A stretch of 64,000 nucleotides of DNA from the NCBI RefSeq assembly GCF_051859345.1, contig NZ_JBHYFV010000008.1, positions 1 through 64,000 of the forward strand. Direction: 5' to 3'. This document shows positions 1 to 7,985 of the stretch, piece after piece. Positions within the stretch are counted from its first letter, which is position 1; each line of letters begins with the position of its first letter. Below the pieces are notes generated by a model. It had not been told where the DNA came from. It made no database searches and worked only from the letters and a program-made list of their open reading frames with translations. Position numbers and translations under genes: made by a program. The stretch is from Marivita sp051859345 (GTDB lineage: Bacteria; Pseudomonadota; Alphaproteobacteria; Rhodobacterales; Rhodobacteraceae).

Positions 1-1356
1 CTGGCCAAGCATCTTGTTGTCGGCAGCCATCTCGCGTTCACCTTGGAACACACGGATCGTCACGGCGTTCTGGTTGTCTTCGGCGGTCGAGAAGATTTGC
101 GACTTCTTGGTCGGGATCGTGGTGTTGCGGTCGATCAGGCGAGTGAACACACCACCCAGCGTTTCGATGCCCAGCGACAGCGGGGTCACGTCGAGAAGGA
201 CAACGTCCTTTACATCACCTTGCAGAACGCCGGCCTGAATGGCGGCGCCCAGCGCCACAACCTCGTCCGGGTTCACACCCTTGTGCGGCTCCTTGCCGAA
301 GAACTTAGTCACTTCCTCGACGACGCGGGGCATGCGGGTCATACCACCTACGAGCACAACCTCATCGATGTCGGAGGTCGAGAGACCGGCATCTTTCAGA
401 GCGGCCTGACACGGCTTCATCGACGCCTTGATCAGGTCGCCAACAAGGCTTTCCAGCTTGGCGCGTGTCAGCTTCATCACAAGGTGAAGCGGTTGACCGC
501 TTTTTCCGTCCATCGAGATGAACGGCTGGTTGATTTCGGTCTGGCTGGACGAGGACAGTTCGATCTTGGCTTTCTCGGCCGCCTCTTTCAGACGCTGAAG
601 CGCCATCTTGTCCTTGGTCAGATCGACGCCGTTCTCTTTCTTGAACTCGTCAGCAAGGTAGTTGACGATCCGCATGTCGAAATCTTCACCACCAAGGAAC
701 GTGTCGCCGTTGGTGGATTTCACTTCGAACAGGCCATCGTCGATTTCAAGGATGGTCACGTCGAACGTACCACCGCCAAGGTCATAGACCGCGATGGTGC
801 GGGCTTCTTTCTTGTCGAGACCATAGGCCAGCGCGGCGGCTGTCGGCTCGTTGATGATGCGCAGCACTTCAAGGCCGGCGATCTTACCTGCGTCCTTGGT
901 CGCCTGACGCTGAGCGTCGTTGAAATAGGCGGGAACGGTGATGACGGCTTGCGTCACTTCTTCGCCAAGATACGATTCGGCGGTTTCCTTCATTTTTTGC
1001 AGGATGAAGGCGGAAATCTGGGACGGGGAATACTTGTCACCCTTGGCGCGCACCCATGCGTCGCCATTGCCGCCGTCGATCACTTCGAACGGCATGTTCT
1101 TGCGGTCCTTGGCAAGATCCGGATCATCATTGCGGCGACCGATCAGACGCTTCACACCAAAGACGGTGTTTTCCGGGTTGGTCACTGCCTGACGCTTGGC
1201 CGGTTGGCCAACGAGGCGTTCGTCGTCGGTGAACGCGACGATAGACGGGGTGGTGCGTGCACCTTCGGCGTTTTCAATCACACGCGGCTGCGATCCATCC
1301 ATGATCGCGACGCAGCTGTTTGTTGTACCGAGGTCAATACCAATCACTTTGGCCAT
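1..1356 (-). CDS. dnaK: Molecular chaperone DnaK (Hsp70), 3' end cut by window edge
   Basis: This is the ATP-driven cytosolic chaperone that binds exposed hydrophobic peptide segments together with DnaJ and GrpE. Reading the minus strand from 1356 gives MAKVIGIDLGTTNS, the hallmark Hsp70 start, and the frame stays open to base 1, covering 452 of roughly 640 expected residues. The whole nucleotide-binding domain is present. The visible end, GEREMAADNK followed by MLGQ, is the start of the peptide-binding beta-sandwich. An AAGGGA ribosome-binding site lies about 8 bases before the ATG. An RpoH-like promoter lies about 110 bases upstream. dnaJ would normally follow outside the window. Identification is certain; only the C-terminal lid is missing. 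Confidence 0.98.
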   Translation of the reverse strand, partial: MAKVIGIDLGTTNSCVAIMDGSQPRVIENAEGARTTPSIVAFTDDERLVGQPAKRQAVTNPENTVFGVKRLIGRRNDDPDLAKDRKNMPFEVIDGGNGDAWVRAKGDKYSPSQISAFILQKMKETAESYLGEEVTQAVITVPAYFNDAQRQATKDAGKIAGLEVLRIINEPTAAALAYGLDKKEARTIAVYDLGGGTFDVTILEIDDGLFEVKSTNGDTFLGGEDFDMRIVNYLADEFKKENGVDLTKDKMALQRLKEAAEKAKIELSSSSQTEINQPFISMDGKSGQPLHLVMKLTRAKLESLVGDLIKASMKPCQAALKDAGLSTSDIDEVVLVGGMTRMPRVVEEVTKFFGKEPHKGVNPDEVVALGAAIQAGVLQGDVKDVVLLDVTPLSLGIETLGGVFTRLIDRNTTIPTKKSQIFSTAEDNQNAVTIRVFQGEREMAADNKMLGQ

Positions 1357-1466
1357 GTTTTCGATCCCTTCATATCTTAAGGCGATGTCACGAGACGATG
1401 ACCCATTCCGGCATCCCGCCCCGCATTTCATTCCACTGACGTTACCGTTCAGCGGGTCCGATGGGT

Positions 1467-1495
1467 ATATAAGGAGGCATCTAGACGCCTGCAAG
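1467..1495 (-). promoter_or_regulatory. RpoH (sigma-32)-like heat-shock promoter for dnaK
   Basis: On the minus strand CTTGCA (1495-1490) is followed after 16 bases by CTTATAT (1473-1467). This fits the alphaproteobacterial RpoH pattern CTTG..-N16/17-CYTATNT. The implied transcript would start near 1460 and leave a leader of about 100 bases before the dnaK ATG at 1356. Position and gene identity support the call; no transcript data were used. Confidence 0.6.
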
Positions 1496-1551
1496 CGCCG
1501 CAGCTACCGGGAATTTCTGAAAATTCGGTATGTGTTTCGGGTTTGAGCGAT

Positions 1552-1953
1552 TTATTCTTGGCGCAGGGCTGATCTGATTCCCGATGGGCCCGCCATTGCC
1601 GGGGACTCGTCAGGACGTTGATCCCGTGTCCAAGCCAACAGATCGTATTGCCGATCATTCACGCGCCCAACCATGTCGAGACCCGTCACCAACGCAAGAC
1701 GCGCGATTGCCAGCGCTTGCCCCATTGCCGGATCAACGGGCAGGAAAAAGGGCGGCAACCGCACCCATCCCGATCCGAGGTGTCGAAACAGAAACTGCCT
1801 ATGGGTCCAATCGTAATTATCTTGGATCGGCAGAGCGCCGGATGAAAGGTTGTCAGAGAAGCACATCCGGCTGTGATCACCTTGTGGCACTCGGATGCGC
1901 TTGACTGACCGGTACGCGCAAATCTTGTCACAAGACCCGTCGTTACCGATCAA
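1552..1953 (-). CDS. Unrecognised small ORF, possible hypothetical protein
   Basis: A 133-residue frame fills the gap between dnaK and the quinoprotein gene. I do not recognise a family. The C-terminal half reads like real protein (LPVDPAMGQALAIARLAL, then VTGLDMVGRVNDRQYDLLAW) and its codons look coding-like. The N-terminal 35 residues look poor, so the true start may be later or the gene may be a decayed remnant. No convincing ribosome-binding site was seen. It is the only candidate gene in the 676-base stretch from 1357 to 2032. Confidence 0.3.
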   Translation of the reverse strand: MIGNDGSCDKICAYRSVKRIRVPQGDHSRMCFSDNLSSGALPIQDNYDWTHRQFLFRHLGSGWVRLPPFFLPVDPAMGQALAIARLALVTGLDMVGRVNDRQYDLLAWTRDQRPDESPAMAGPSGIRSALRQE

Positions 1954-1974
1954 GCAACGCTGTTTCGATTAGAA

Positions 1975-2005
1975 ACAAGGCGGCAGATGCAGCCAGCCGC
2001 CTTGT
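1975..2005 (+). promoter_or_regulatory. 10-bp-arm hairpin in the leader of the quinoprotein gene
   Basis: ACAAGGCGGC at 1975-1984 is the exact inverse of GCCGCCTTGT at 1996-2005, with an 11-base loop. The hairpin ends 27 bases before the ATG of the quinoprotein dehydrogenase, just ahead of its GGGAGG ribosome-binding site. It could be an operator, an attenuator, an mRNA-stabilising stem, or the terminator of something read from upstream. It lacks a clean T-tract: TCATTT follows. Confidence 0.55.
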
Positions 2006-2032
2006 CATTTACCAGTTTGGGAGGACACAAAA

Positions 2033-3784
2033 ATGCAACCGAAATCAAAGCTCAAATACACTTTGATGGCATCCGTGATGGCCATCAGCACACTTGCGGG
2101 ATCTGCCTTTGCCCAAGACAGCCGGATCGACAAGGTAACACCGGTCACAGACGAGATGCTTCTGAGCCCGGCCGATGGCGACTGGTTGATGTGGCGGCGG
2201 ACATATGACGGCTGGGGGTACAGCCCGCTTGACCAGATCAACAAAGAGAATGTCGGCGATCTGGAGCTGGCATGGGCCTGGGGCATGTCGCCGGGAGGGC
2301 GGACACAAGAAACGCCGCTTGTTCATGACGGTGTTATTTATATCCAGAACTCAACCCATTTGATTCAGGCACTTGATGGGTCCACCGGCAATCTGATTTG
2401 GGAGTACCAGCACGAACTGCCCGACGATGTGAACCCCAATGGGGTGCGATCCAAGTCGATCTATGAAGACATGCTGATCGTCTCGACCCGTGACGGTCAC
2501 CTGATCGCGCTTGACACCAAGACCGGGCAATTGATCTGGGATCAGCAGGTCGTCAACTACAACCAGGGATTTGCTTTCTCGAGCGGATCAATCATCACCA
2601 ATGGCGTGATCATTCAGGGCACGACCGGGTGCAGCAATGCGCAACCGGGTGGTTGCTTCTTCACCGGGCATGATGTGCACACCGGCGCGGAAATTTGGCG
2701 CGTTCACACGATCGCGCGCGGCGACACACCCGAAGGCAACAGCTGGAACGGAATCCCGCTGGAAAGCCGCCACGGTGGCTCTGCATGGATCGCCGGATCG
2801 TATGATCCCGATCAGAATCTGTTCTTTGCTGGTGTCGGACAACCCTATCCATGGATCGCGGAAATCAACGGCCTGTTGCCTGAAAGCGCAGACCCAAGCG
2901 TGACGAACAACGCGCTTTACACCAATGCGACCCTCGCCATCGACGTCAATACCGGCGAACTGCAATGGTATCACCAGTACCTGCCAAACGATTCTCTTGA
3001 TCTGGACTATGTCTATGAACGGATCCTTGTCGAATTGCCGTTCAAGGGCGAAGACCGCCAGATGGTCATTACCAGCGGCAAGATCGGGATTGTCGAGGCA
3101 TTGGACCGGGTCACAGGTGAATGGCTGTGGGCACACGAGACCGTGCCGCAAAACGTGGTTCTGGAAATTGATCCAGACACCGGTGCCAAGACCATCAACC
3201 CCGATATTGTCCCGCATATCGGCGAAACCACCTATAACTGTCCGGCGGATCCGGGCGGTCGGGCCTGGCAGGCGACGTCTTATAGCCCCCGGACCCAGAC
3301 ACTTTATATGCCGACGGTCGAGTTCTGTTCGAACACCACGCCACAGCCTCTTGATCCGGGCGAAATCTATGTAAGCGGTGGACGGGCGACCTTTGCCCGC
3401 GTTCCCACAGCGGACAGCGATGGCAATATCGGTCAGGTTCGGGCGATCAATCTGGCCGATCAGTCGGATTCCTGGATGTACCGGCAATATGCGCCTGTCA
3501 CCAGTTCCACCCTGCCAACTGGTGGCGGGTTGGTGTTTGTCGGCACGCTTGACCGCAGACTCATCGCTTTTGATGATGCAACCGGTGATGTCTTGTGGAG
3601 AAGTGGCGCGCTTAGCAATGCGCTTGAATCCTTCCCGATCAGCTATTCGGTGGATGGCAAGCAGTACATTGCGATCGTTGCGAACTGGGCGTCCGGTCTT
3701 GGCCGATTGGCCTCGCTGACACCTGACATTCAACTGCCGCCCAGCAACCCTGCAACGCTGTATGTGTTTGCGCTTCCTGACTGA
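2033..3784 (+). CDS. Periplasmic PQQ-dependent alcohol dehydrogenase-like quinoprotein
   Basis: The 583-residue product has a Sec signal peptide (residues 1-27, cleavage after AFA) followed by an eight-bladed propeller of the quinoprotein alcohol dehydrogenase family. Tryptophan-docking repeats such as ALDGSTGNLIWEY and ALDTKTGQLIWD are visible. There is no CxxCH, so it would need a separate cytochrome c acceptor. Several family landmarks are changed: the vicinal Cys-Cys is replaced by V138-R139, the metal-ligand Asn of GNPxPW is Gln270 in GQPYPW, and the catalytic Asp region reads D323-L324-D325. The second Asp matches the extra acid that marks lanthanide-dependent XoxF-type enzymes. MxaJ-like and ABC genes follow directly. 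The substrate cannot be read from the sequence; a small alcohol is the default guess. Ribosome-binding site GGGAGG supports this start. Confidence 0.9.
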   Translation: MQPKSKLKYTLMASVMAISTLAGSAFAQDSRIDKVTPVTDEMLLSPADGDWLMWRRTYDGWGYSPLDQINKENVGDLELAWAWGMSPGGRTQETPLVHDGVIYIQNSTHLIQALDGSTGNLIWEYQHELPDDVNPNGVRSKSIYEDMLIVSTRDGHLIALDTKTGQLIWDQQVVNYNQGFAFSSGSIITNGVIIQGTTGCSNAQPGGCFFTGHDVHTGAEIWRVHTIARGDTPEGNSWNGIPLESRHGGSAWIAGSYDPDQNLFFAGVGQPYPWIAEINGLLPESADPSVTNNALYTNATLAIDVNTGELQWYHQYLPNDSLDLDYVYERILVELPFKGEDRQMVITSGKIGIVEALDRVTGEWLWAHETVPQNVVLEIDPDTGAKTINPDIVPHIGETTYNCPADPGGRAWQATSYSPRTQTLYMPTVEFCSNTTPQPLDPGEIYVSGGRATFARVPTADSDGNIGQVRAINLADQSDSWMYRQYAPVTSSTLPTGGGLVFVGTLDRRLIAFDDATGDVLWRSGALSNALESFPISYSVDGKQYIAIVANWASGLGRLASLTPDIQLPPSNPATLYVFALPD

Positions 3785-3868
3785 TCGAACAGGCGCAATT
3801 TGAAACGTGGTCCGCGCGCAGATGATGCTATCCCTACGCGCGGACACTTTGACGAATGAGGTCTGACC

Positions 3869-4729
3869 TTGACCATTACCAACTTGCGCCGGATGTTTTC
3901 CTTTTGGGCGCTGGCGCAAGCGGTTGTGTTTACCACGTTGCCCGCCGCGCAGGGCGCTGCACAAGAACCGGAATTCTATGACATCCCCTATGCTGACCGC
4001 CAATGGACCTTTGGCCGGCGAATGGATCTGTCGCAGTTGCGTTACTGCATCGACCCGCGAGAGTCTGACTGGGAGGTTGCCGGCGACGTGGCCGATGCCA
4101 TTGCAGCGGCGCTCTTGCTTGAGCCGCAGCGATACGTTGTCGAAAGCACGATGGTCATGGAAGACATCACCATGGTCTATGGTCTTTTGCTGGAGCATTG
4201 CGACATTCACATGGGCTTCAAGCTTATCCCCGGTGGATACGGCGAATGGGCGTCTTTGACACGGGCCTACTACAGCACCGAATATGCCTTTGTCACAGCC
4301 GACCCCGATCTTGGCGCGCTGGCCGATCTGTCACCACCCCGCCCGATCGGCGCGACAATCGGAACGTCGGCCCACCTGCGGCTGGTGTCCTATCTCACTG
4401 CATCGGCCCCGCAAGACCGTTGGCCGACCTACCCGATGGGAACAAACCAACTCGCGCTCCAGTCGCTTCTGAAGGGCACTGTGGATGTCGCACTGGTCTG
4501 GGCACCTGTTTTCTGGGCCACTCAGCGCGACGACCCGGCCTATGCCGATCTGCACGCGATTGACCCCGCGCCCCTTCCCGCCACGGTTCTTGGCGTGGGC
4601 GCATTGATGCTGTCGGACGAGACCTTTCTGCGCACGTCGATTGACGAGGCGATTGCTGCCTTGACCGCAGACGGCACATTTGCGGAGATCTATGACGCGC
4701 ACGGGTTTCCCGCAGTGGACGGGCCGTGA
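3869..4729 (+). CDS. MxaJ-like quinoprotein-associated solute-binding protein
   Basis: The 286-residue protein belongs to the extracellular solute-binding family 3 fold, close to MxaJ-type proteins encoded beside quinoprotein dehydrogenases. A hydrophobic signal segment spans about residues 9-32 (ends AAQG-AAQ). The body shows SBP-3 features such as LRYCIDPRESDWEVAGDVAD near the start and GTVDVALVWAPVFW in lobe 2. A TTG start at 3869 with GAGG 8 bases upstream is preferred; ATG at 3893 is an alternative that would still keep a signal. In the MxaJ family the role is thought to be assisting dehydrogenase maturation or ligand delivery in the periplasm. It lies 85 bases after the dehydrogenase and overlaps the next gene, so the genes are probably co-transcribed. 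Confidence 0.8.
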   Translation: MTITNLRRMFSFWALAQAVVFTTLPAAQGAAQEPEFYDIPYADRQWTFGRRMDLSQLRYCIDPRESDWEVAGDVADAIAAALLLEPQRYVVESTMVMEDITMVYGLLLEHCDIHMGFKLIPGGYGEWASLTRAYYSTEYAFVTADPDLGALADLSPPRPIGATIGTSAHLRLVSYLTASAPQDRWPTYPMGTNQLALQSLLKGTVDVALVWAPVFWATQRDDPAYADLHAIDPAPLPATVLGVGALMLSDETFLRTSIDEAIAALTADGTFAEIYDAHGFPAVDGP

Positions 4730-5715
4730 TGTCTGTCCCGCCTTTCGCAATCCGCCTAGACTCCGTGTCCAAGAGGTATGGGCGCACATTGGCCCTGGAC
4801 GGTGTCAGCTTTGATGTTGGCCAACAGCAGCTGTTCGCGCTGCTTGGCCCCAATGGTTCCGGCAAGACGACGCTGATGCACATCCTCTGCACACTGCTTC
4901 GATCCGACTCAGGACAAGCTCTGGTTGCCGGTTTCGATGTCATGCGCCAGCCCTTGCAGGCGCGGAGGCGTCTTGGCATCGTCTTTCAGGAGCCAAGCCT
5001 CGATGACCGGCTTTCGGTCCGCGAGAACCTTGATCTGCATGGGTTGGTCTACGGCGTACCCCGCAAACTGCGACGGCAGCGCATCGACGAGATGCTGGCA
5101 CTGGTCGAACTGAGCGAATGGGCCGACAAGATCTGCCGGACCCTGTCGTCAGGGATGAAGCGGCGGCTGGAAATCGCGCGCGCGCTGATTCACGATTCCG
5201 AAATCCTGTTACTGGACGAACCAACTGTCGGATTGGATGCGCAATCGCGCGATCGGATCTGGCATTACATCCGACGTTTGCAGGGTGAACGGGCGATCAC
5301 CGTTCTGGTGACCACCCATTATATCGAGGAAGTCGAGGCATGCGATCAGGTCTGTATCATTGATCGTGGCCGAGTTTTGGCCAACGATGCGCCCGCAGCC
5401 CTGAAGCGTGACCATGGGCAACAGGTGTTACGACTTGTCCCCAAAAGCGTCGCGGATCATGCCGCCATCACCGCCCGACATGTCGATCGACTTGTCCACG
5501 CGGACGGGGACGAAATATTGCTCTCGTCTGATGACGCCTTCGCCGAAAGGTTCCTGGCCGAGCATGGTGCCAATATCCGCGCCCTCTCGATCGAAGTGCC
5601 GAGCCTTGAATCGGTATTCCTGAGCCTGACAGGGCGCACCATCCGCGATGAGGCAGCAAGCGAGCGTGATCAGACCAAGGCATTCGGCAAGATCGGCGGG
5701 GAGCATACCGGATGA
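4729..5715 (+). CDS. ABC-2 type exporter ATP-binding protein, quinoprotein-associated
   Basis: The 328-residue ATPase has Walker A GPNGSGKTT near residue 40, a signature LSSGMKRRLEIARA and Walker B ILLLDEPTVGLD. The C-terminal part (TLESVFLSLTGR-like) is that of the DrrA/CcmA-type exporter ATPases. Start ATG 4729 overlaps the TGA of the upstream gene; GTG at 4726 is the only near alternative. It pairs with the overlapping permease gene downstream. ATPase-permease pairs of this type recur beside PQQ-alcohol-dehydrogenase genes (ped/exa-like clusters), where the transported compound is unknown. The same is inferred here. Confidence 0.88.
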   Translation: MSVPPFAIRLDSVSKRYGRTLALDGVSFDVGQQQLFALLGPNGSGKTTLMHILCTLLRSDSGQALVAGFDVMRQPLQARRRLGIVFQEPSLDDRLSVRENLDLHGLVYGVPRKLRRQRIDEMLALVELSEWADKICRTLSSGMKRRLEIARALIHDSEILLLDEPTVGLDAQSRDRIWHYIRRLQGERAITVLVTTHYIEEVEACDQVCIIDRGRVLANDAPAALKRDHGQQVLRLVPKSVADHAAITARHVDRLVHADGDEILLSSDDAFAERFLAEHGANIRALSIEVPSLESVFLSLTGRTIRDEAASERDQTKAFGKIGGEHTG

Positions 5716-6545
5716 CACCCACTCGAGAGGAACGCCCGTTTCTGCTTGTCCAGCTTGGTGGGCTTTATGGACTTTGGTTGCGCGAAGTGAAACGTGCCTT
5801 CCGCGACCGGGGCCAATTGATCGGGGGGATCAGTCGCCCGATCCTGTGGGTGCTGATCCTTGGGATCGGATTGAACCCGTATTTCCGTGGCGAGATTTAC
5901 GGCAGGGTCAGCTTTGTGGTCCCCTTCACCTATCTTCAGTTCATCTTTCCCGCCGTGGTTGCGCTGAACATCCTGTTCACGTCGGTACAATCCGCGGTCT
6001 CGGTGATCTGGGATCGCGAGTTCGGATTTCTGCGCGAAGTGCAGGTATCGCCCCTGTCACGCGGCACCATCCTGCTGGGCAAAGTGCTGGGCGGGGCGAC
6101 TGTTGCGGTGCTGCACGGCTGTCTGGTGTTGCTGCTGGCAAAATTCGCGGACGTCAGCATGACATGGCCCAAATTTCTTGAAACATTGGGGCTGATGGCG
6201 ATGCTGGCATTCGCGCTTACCTCGCTGGGGGTGGTGATCGCCAATCACATCCGGAGCTTTCAAGGCTTTGGGGTGTTTTCAAACGCTGTGATCCTCCCTC
6301 TTTATTTCACGTCCAGTTCCGTGTTTCCTCTTGATCCGGCGCTGAGTGGTGCCCAGACCCGCGTTGTCTACCCCGAATGGTTGGTCACGATTGTTCACTG
6401 GAACCCGCTGACCTATGCAGTCGATGCCCTGCGGGGATCGCTTATCGGGTTCAACCAGTTTGACCCGCGTCTTGGCATCCTGATCATGGGTGTCTCTGGT
6501 GTCGTGCTGTTTGCCATCGCACTTTATGAATTCCGCCGGGGCTAG
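5712..6545 (+). CDS. ABC-2 type transporter permease
   Basis: The 277-residue inner-membrane protein has about six hydrophobic segments. These include one starting at LIGGISRPILWVLILGIGL and one around VVPFTYLQFIFPAVVALNIL, with the ABC-2 membrane signature before NPLTYAVDALRGSLIG near the end. Its ATG overlaps the last 4 bases of the ATPase gene, so the two are translationally coupled and surely form one exporter. The substrate is unknown. By context it belongs to the quinoprotein dehydrogenase system. Confidence 0.9.
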   Translation: MTPTREERPFLLVQLGGLYGLWLREVKRAFRDRGQLIGGISRPILWVLILGIGLNPYFRGEIYGRVSFVVPFTYLQFIFPAVVALNILFTSVQSAVSVIWDREFGFLREVQVSPLSRGTILLGKVLGGATVAVLHGCLVLLLAKFADVSMTWPKFLETLGLMAMLAFALTSLGVVIANHIRSFQGFGVFSNAVILPLYFTSSSVFPLDPALSGAQTRVVYPEWLVTIVHWNPLTYAVDALRGSLIGFNQFDPRLGILIMGVSGVVLFAIALYEFRRG

Positions 6546-6547
6546 TC

Positions 6548-7357
6548 ATGGCTCGGTTGCCACACCTGACAGGCGAATGGGGAACTCTGGGGCTGGCTGT
6601 TGCGCTGATGCTTCTTGTGGGGATGCTACCGCCTGACACATCGCTTTCGGAAATGCGCAAGTCGGGTGTTCTGAAGGTCTGCCTGCCCACAAGCTATCCG
6701 CCACTTGTCACTGGCGATCCGGCGCAGCCGGGGATCGATGTTGAAATCCTGCGCGCGTTGGCCGAGGAAATGGGACTTGACCTGTTGATCAGCCCCAATG
6801 ATGCCATGGGCCGGGACTTCAATCCCGGCAATTGGGCCATCACCCGCGCCAATTGCCAGGTGCTGGCAGGAGGTGTGGTTGATTCCACGTTGACCCGGTC
6901 GTTTCTTGATACCGGTCCCTCCTATACACAGACCGGTTGGTCCATCGTCGCGCCGAAGCCGCTGAACGAGATTGAGGGTCTGACGATTGGCGCGCTGACC
7001 AATATCTCGGGACTTGATCGCATCAGCTTGGCCAGTTTCCTGCGTCGTCGGAACGTCGTTGTTCGGATCATGCCCGATCGGGAGACTTTGATCGCCGGAA
7101 TCAACAGCGGCACACTTGATGCTGGCGTTACCGAAACGCTGCTTGCCGGAGGGATTGCAACGGACAGCGGCTGGTGGAGCGCCCCGATGCGGGATGGGCT
7201 GGCACGCTACAATCTGGTTCTGGGGATGTGGAAAGGCGATCTGACGCTCAAGCGTGAAATCACCGACGTGATGGCACAGTTTGATGCGGACGGCACCCTG
7301 ACCGCTATTCTGGCGCGGTATGGTGTGGGATCACAGGGGGTTTCGCCCGACTTGTGA
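6548..7357 (+). CDS. Second MxaJ-like solute-binding protein
   Basis: The 269-residue protein starts 2 bases after the permease gene. An N-terminal hydrophobic stretch (about residues 13-28) acts as a signal or anchor. The rest is an SBP family 3 fold: MRKSGVLKVCLPTSYPPL is the typical opening strand and DAGVTETLLAGG a lobe-2 motif. This is the second periplasmic binding protein of the cluster, one on each side of the ABC-2 exporter. The two are only distantly alike. An amino-acid-type binding protein is possible, but the neighbourhood argues for a quinoprotein accessory role. Confidence 0.75.
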   Translation: MARLPHLTGEWGTLGLAVALMLLVGMLPPDTSLSEMRKSGVLKVCLPTSYPPLVTGDPAQPGIDVEILRALAEEMGLDLLISPNDAMGRDFNPGNWAITRANCQVLAGGVVDSTLTRSFLDTGPSYTQTGWSIVAPKPLNEIEGLTIGALTNISGLDRISLASFLRRRNVVVRIMPDRETLIAGINSGTLDAGVTETLLAGGIATDSGWWSAPMRDGLARYNLVLGMWKGDLTLKREITDVMAQFDADGTLTAILARYGVGSQGVSPDL

Positions 7358-7363
7358 CCCTGG

Positions 7364-7972
7364 TCAACCGTGCAGAATGAAGGGGGTCAAGACCGCTGCG
7401 ACGGGATCAAGCATCTGGCGCATGACACCGGTCGCCATCAGCACAATCACCACCGCCGCCGAGACCCATTTGAGCCACGGTCTGTCAGACCCCGCAAACG
7501 CCCCAAGCAGCAGGCCACCCGCAAGCGGCGGGAGCGGCAGCAGGCTCAGAAAGGCACAGGACAATGCCAGACCGCTCGCTGCCCGCAGGAACGCTGCTGT
7601 TGCCAGGCCAGAAGTGAGCGGCAGTGATGTCAAAGCGGGCTGGATCAAAGCGGCAAGGGCAATTGCCGTGGCAATCAGACCGAAAAAACCTGCCAGGATC
7701 ACCACGAGAAGTCCGGCGCCTCTGAAACGCAGGTTCCTGGCCTCGACGGCCACGGGTTTGGACCAGCCCAGCCCGAACAGGATCAGGCTGGCCCCGCCCA
7801 AAAGATCCACATGACTGCCGGGGTTGATGGTCAGGCGGCCGTCCTGCCTTGGTCCCTGATCCCCGAGCAGTGCCGCAGTCCAGGCGATAAGGCTCCCGTG
7901 GACCCCGACAATAATCAGCAGGGCCAGCACACGAAAGACAATCACCTGCAACGTGAGATCCGACAGTCCCAT
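7364..7972 (-). CDS. Site-2-protease (M50B) homologue lacking catalytic residues
   Basis: The 202-residue, five- to six-helix membrane protein aligns with bacterial M50B site-2 proteases. It keeps the landmarks LLGD..DGRLTINP.SHVD (residues 35-56) and GWSKPVAVEARNLR (69-82). In active members the first helix carries HExxH and the later loop reads NLLPIPPLDGG. Here these are H25-G-S-L-I29 and LPLPPLAGG (145-153), so the metal-ligand His, catalytic Glu and Asp are gone. It is therefore predicted to be an inactive pseudoprotease, perhaps a membrane scaffold or chaperone. It follows the diheme cytochrome gene by 13 bases and is probably co-transcribed with it. Confidence 0.75.
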   Translation of the reverse strand: MGLSDLTLQVIVFRVLALLIIVGVHGSLIAWTAALLGDQGPRQDGRLTINPGSHVDLLGGASLILFGLGWSKPVAVEARNLRFRGAGLLVVILAGFFGLIATAIALAALIQPALTSLPLTSGLATAAFLRAASGLALSCAFLSLLPLPPLAGGLLLGAFAGSDRPWLKWVSAAVVIVLMATGVMRQMLDPVAAVLTPFILHG

Positions 7973-7985
7973 GGTCAGCGGCCGA

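Noticed and set aside
43..1380. Plus-strand 445-codon frame
   Set aside because: It is the antisense shadow of dnaK, caused by GC-rich third codon positions; its translation has no family features.
2588..4210. Minus-strand 540-codon frame over the quinoprotein gene
   Set aside because: Antisense shadow; the plus-strand frame has signal peptide, propeller repeats and a ribosome-binding site.
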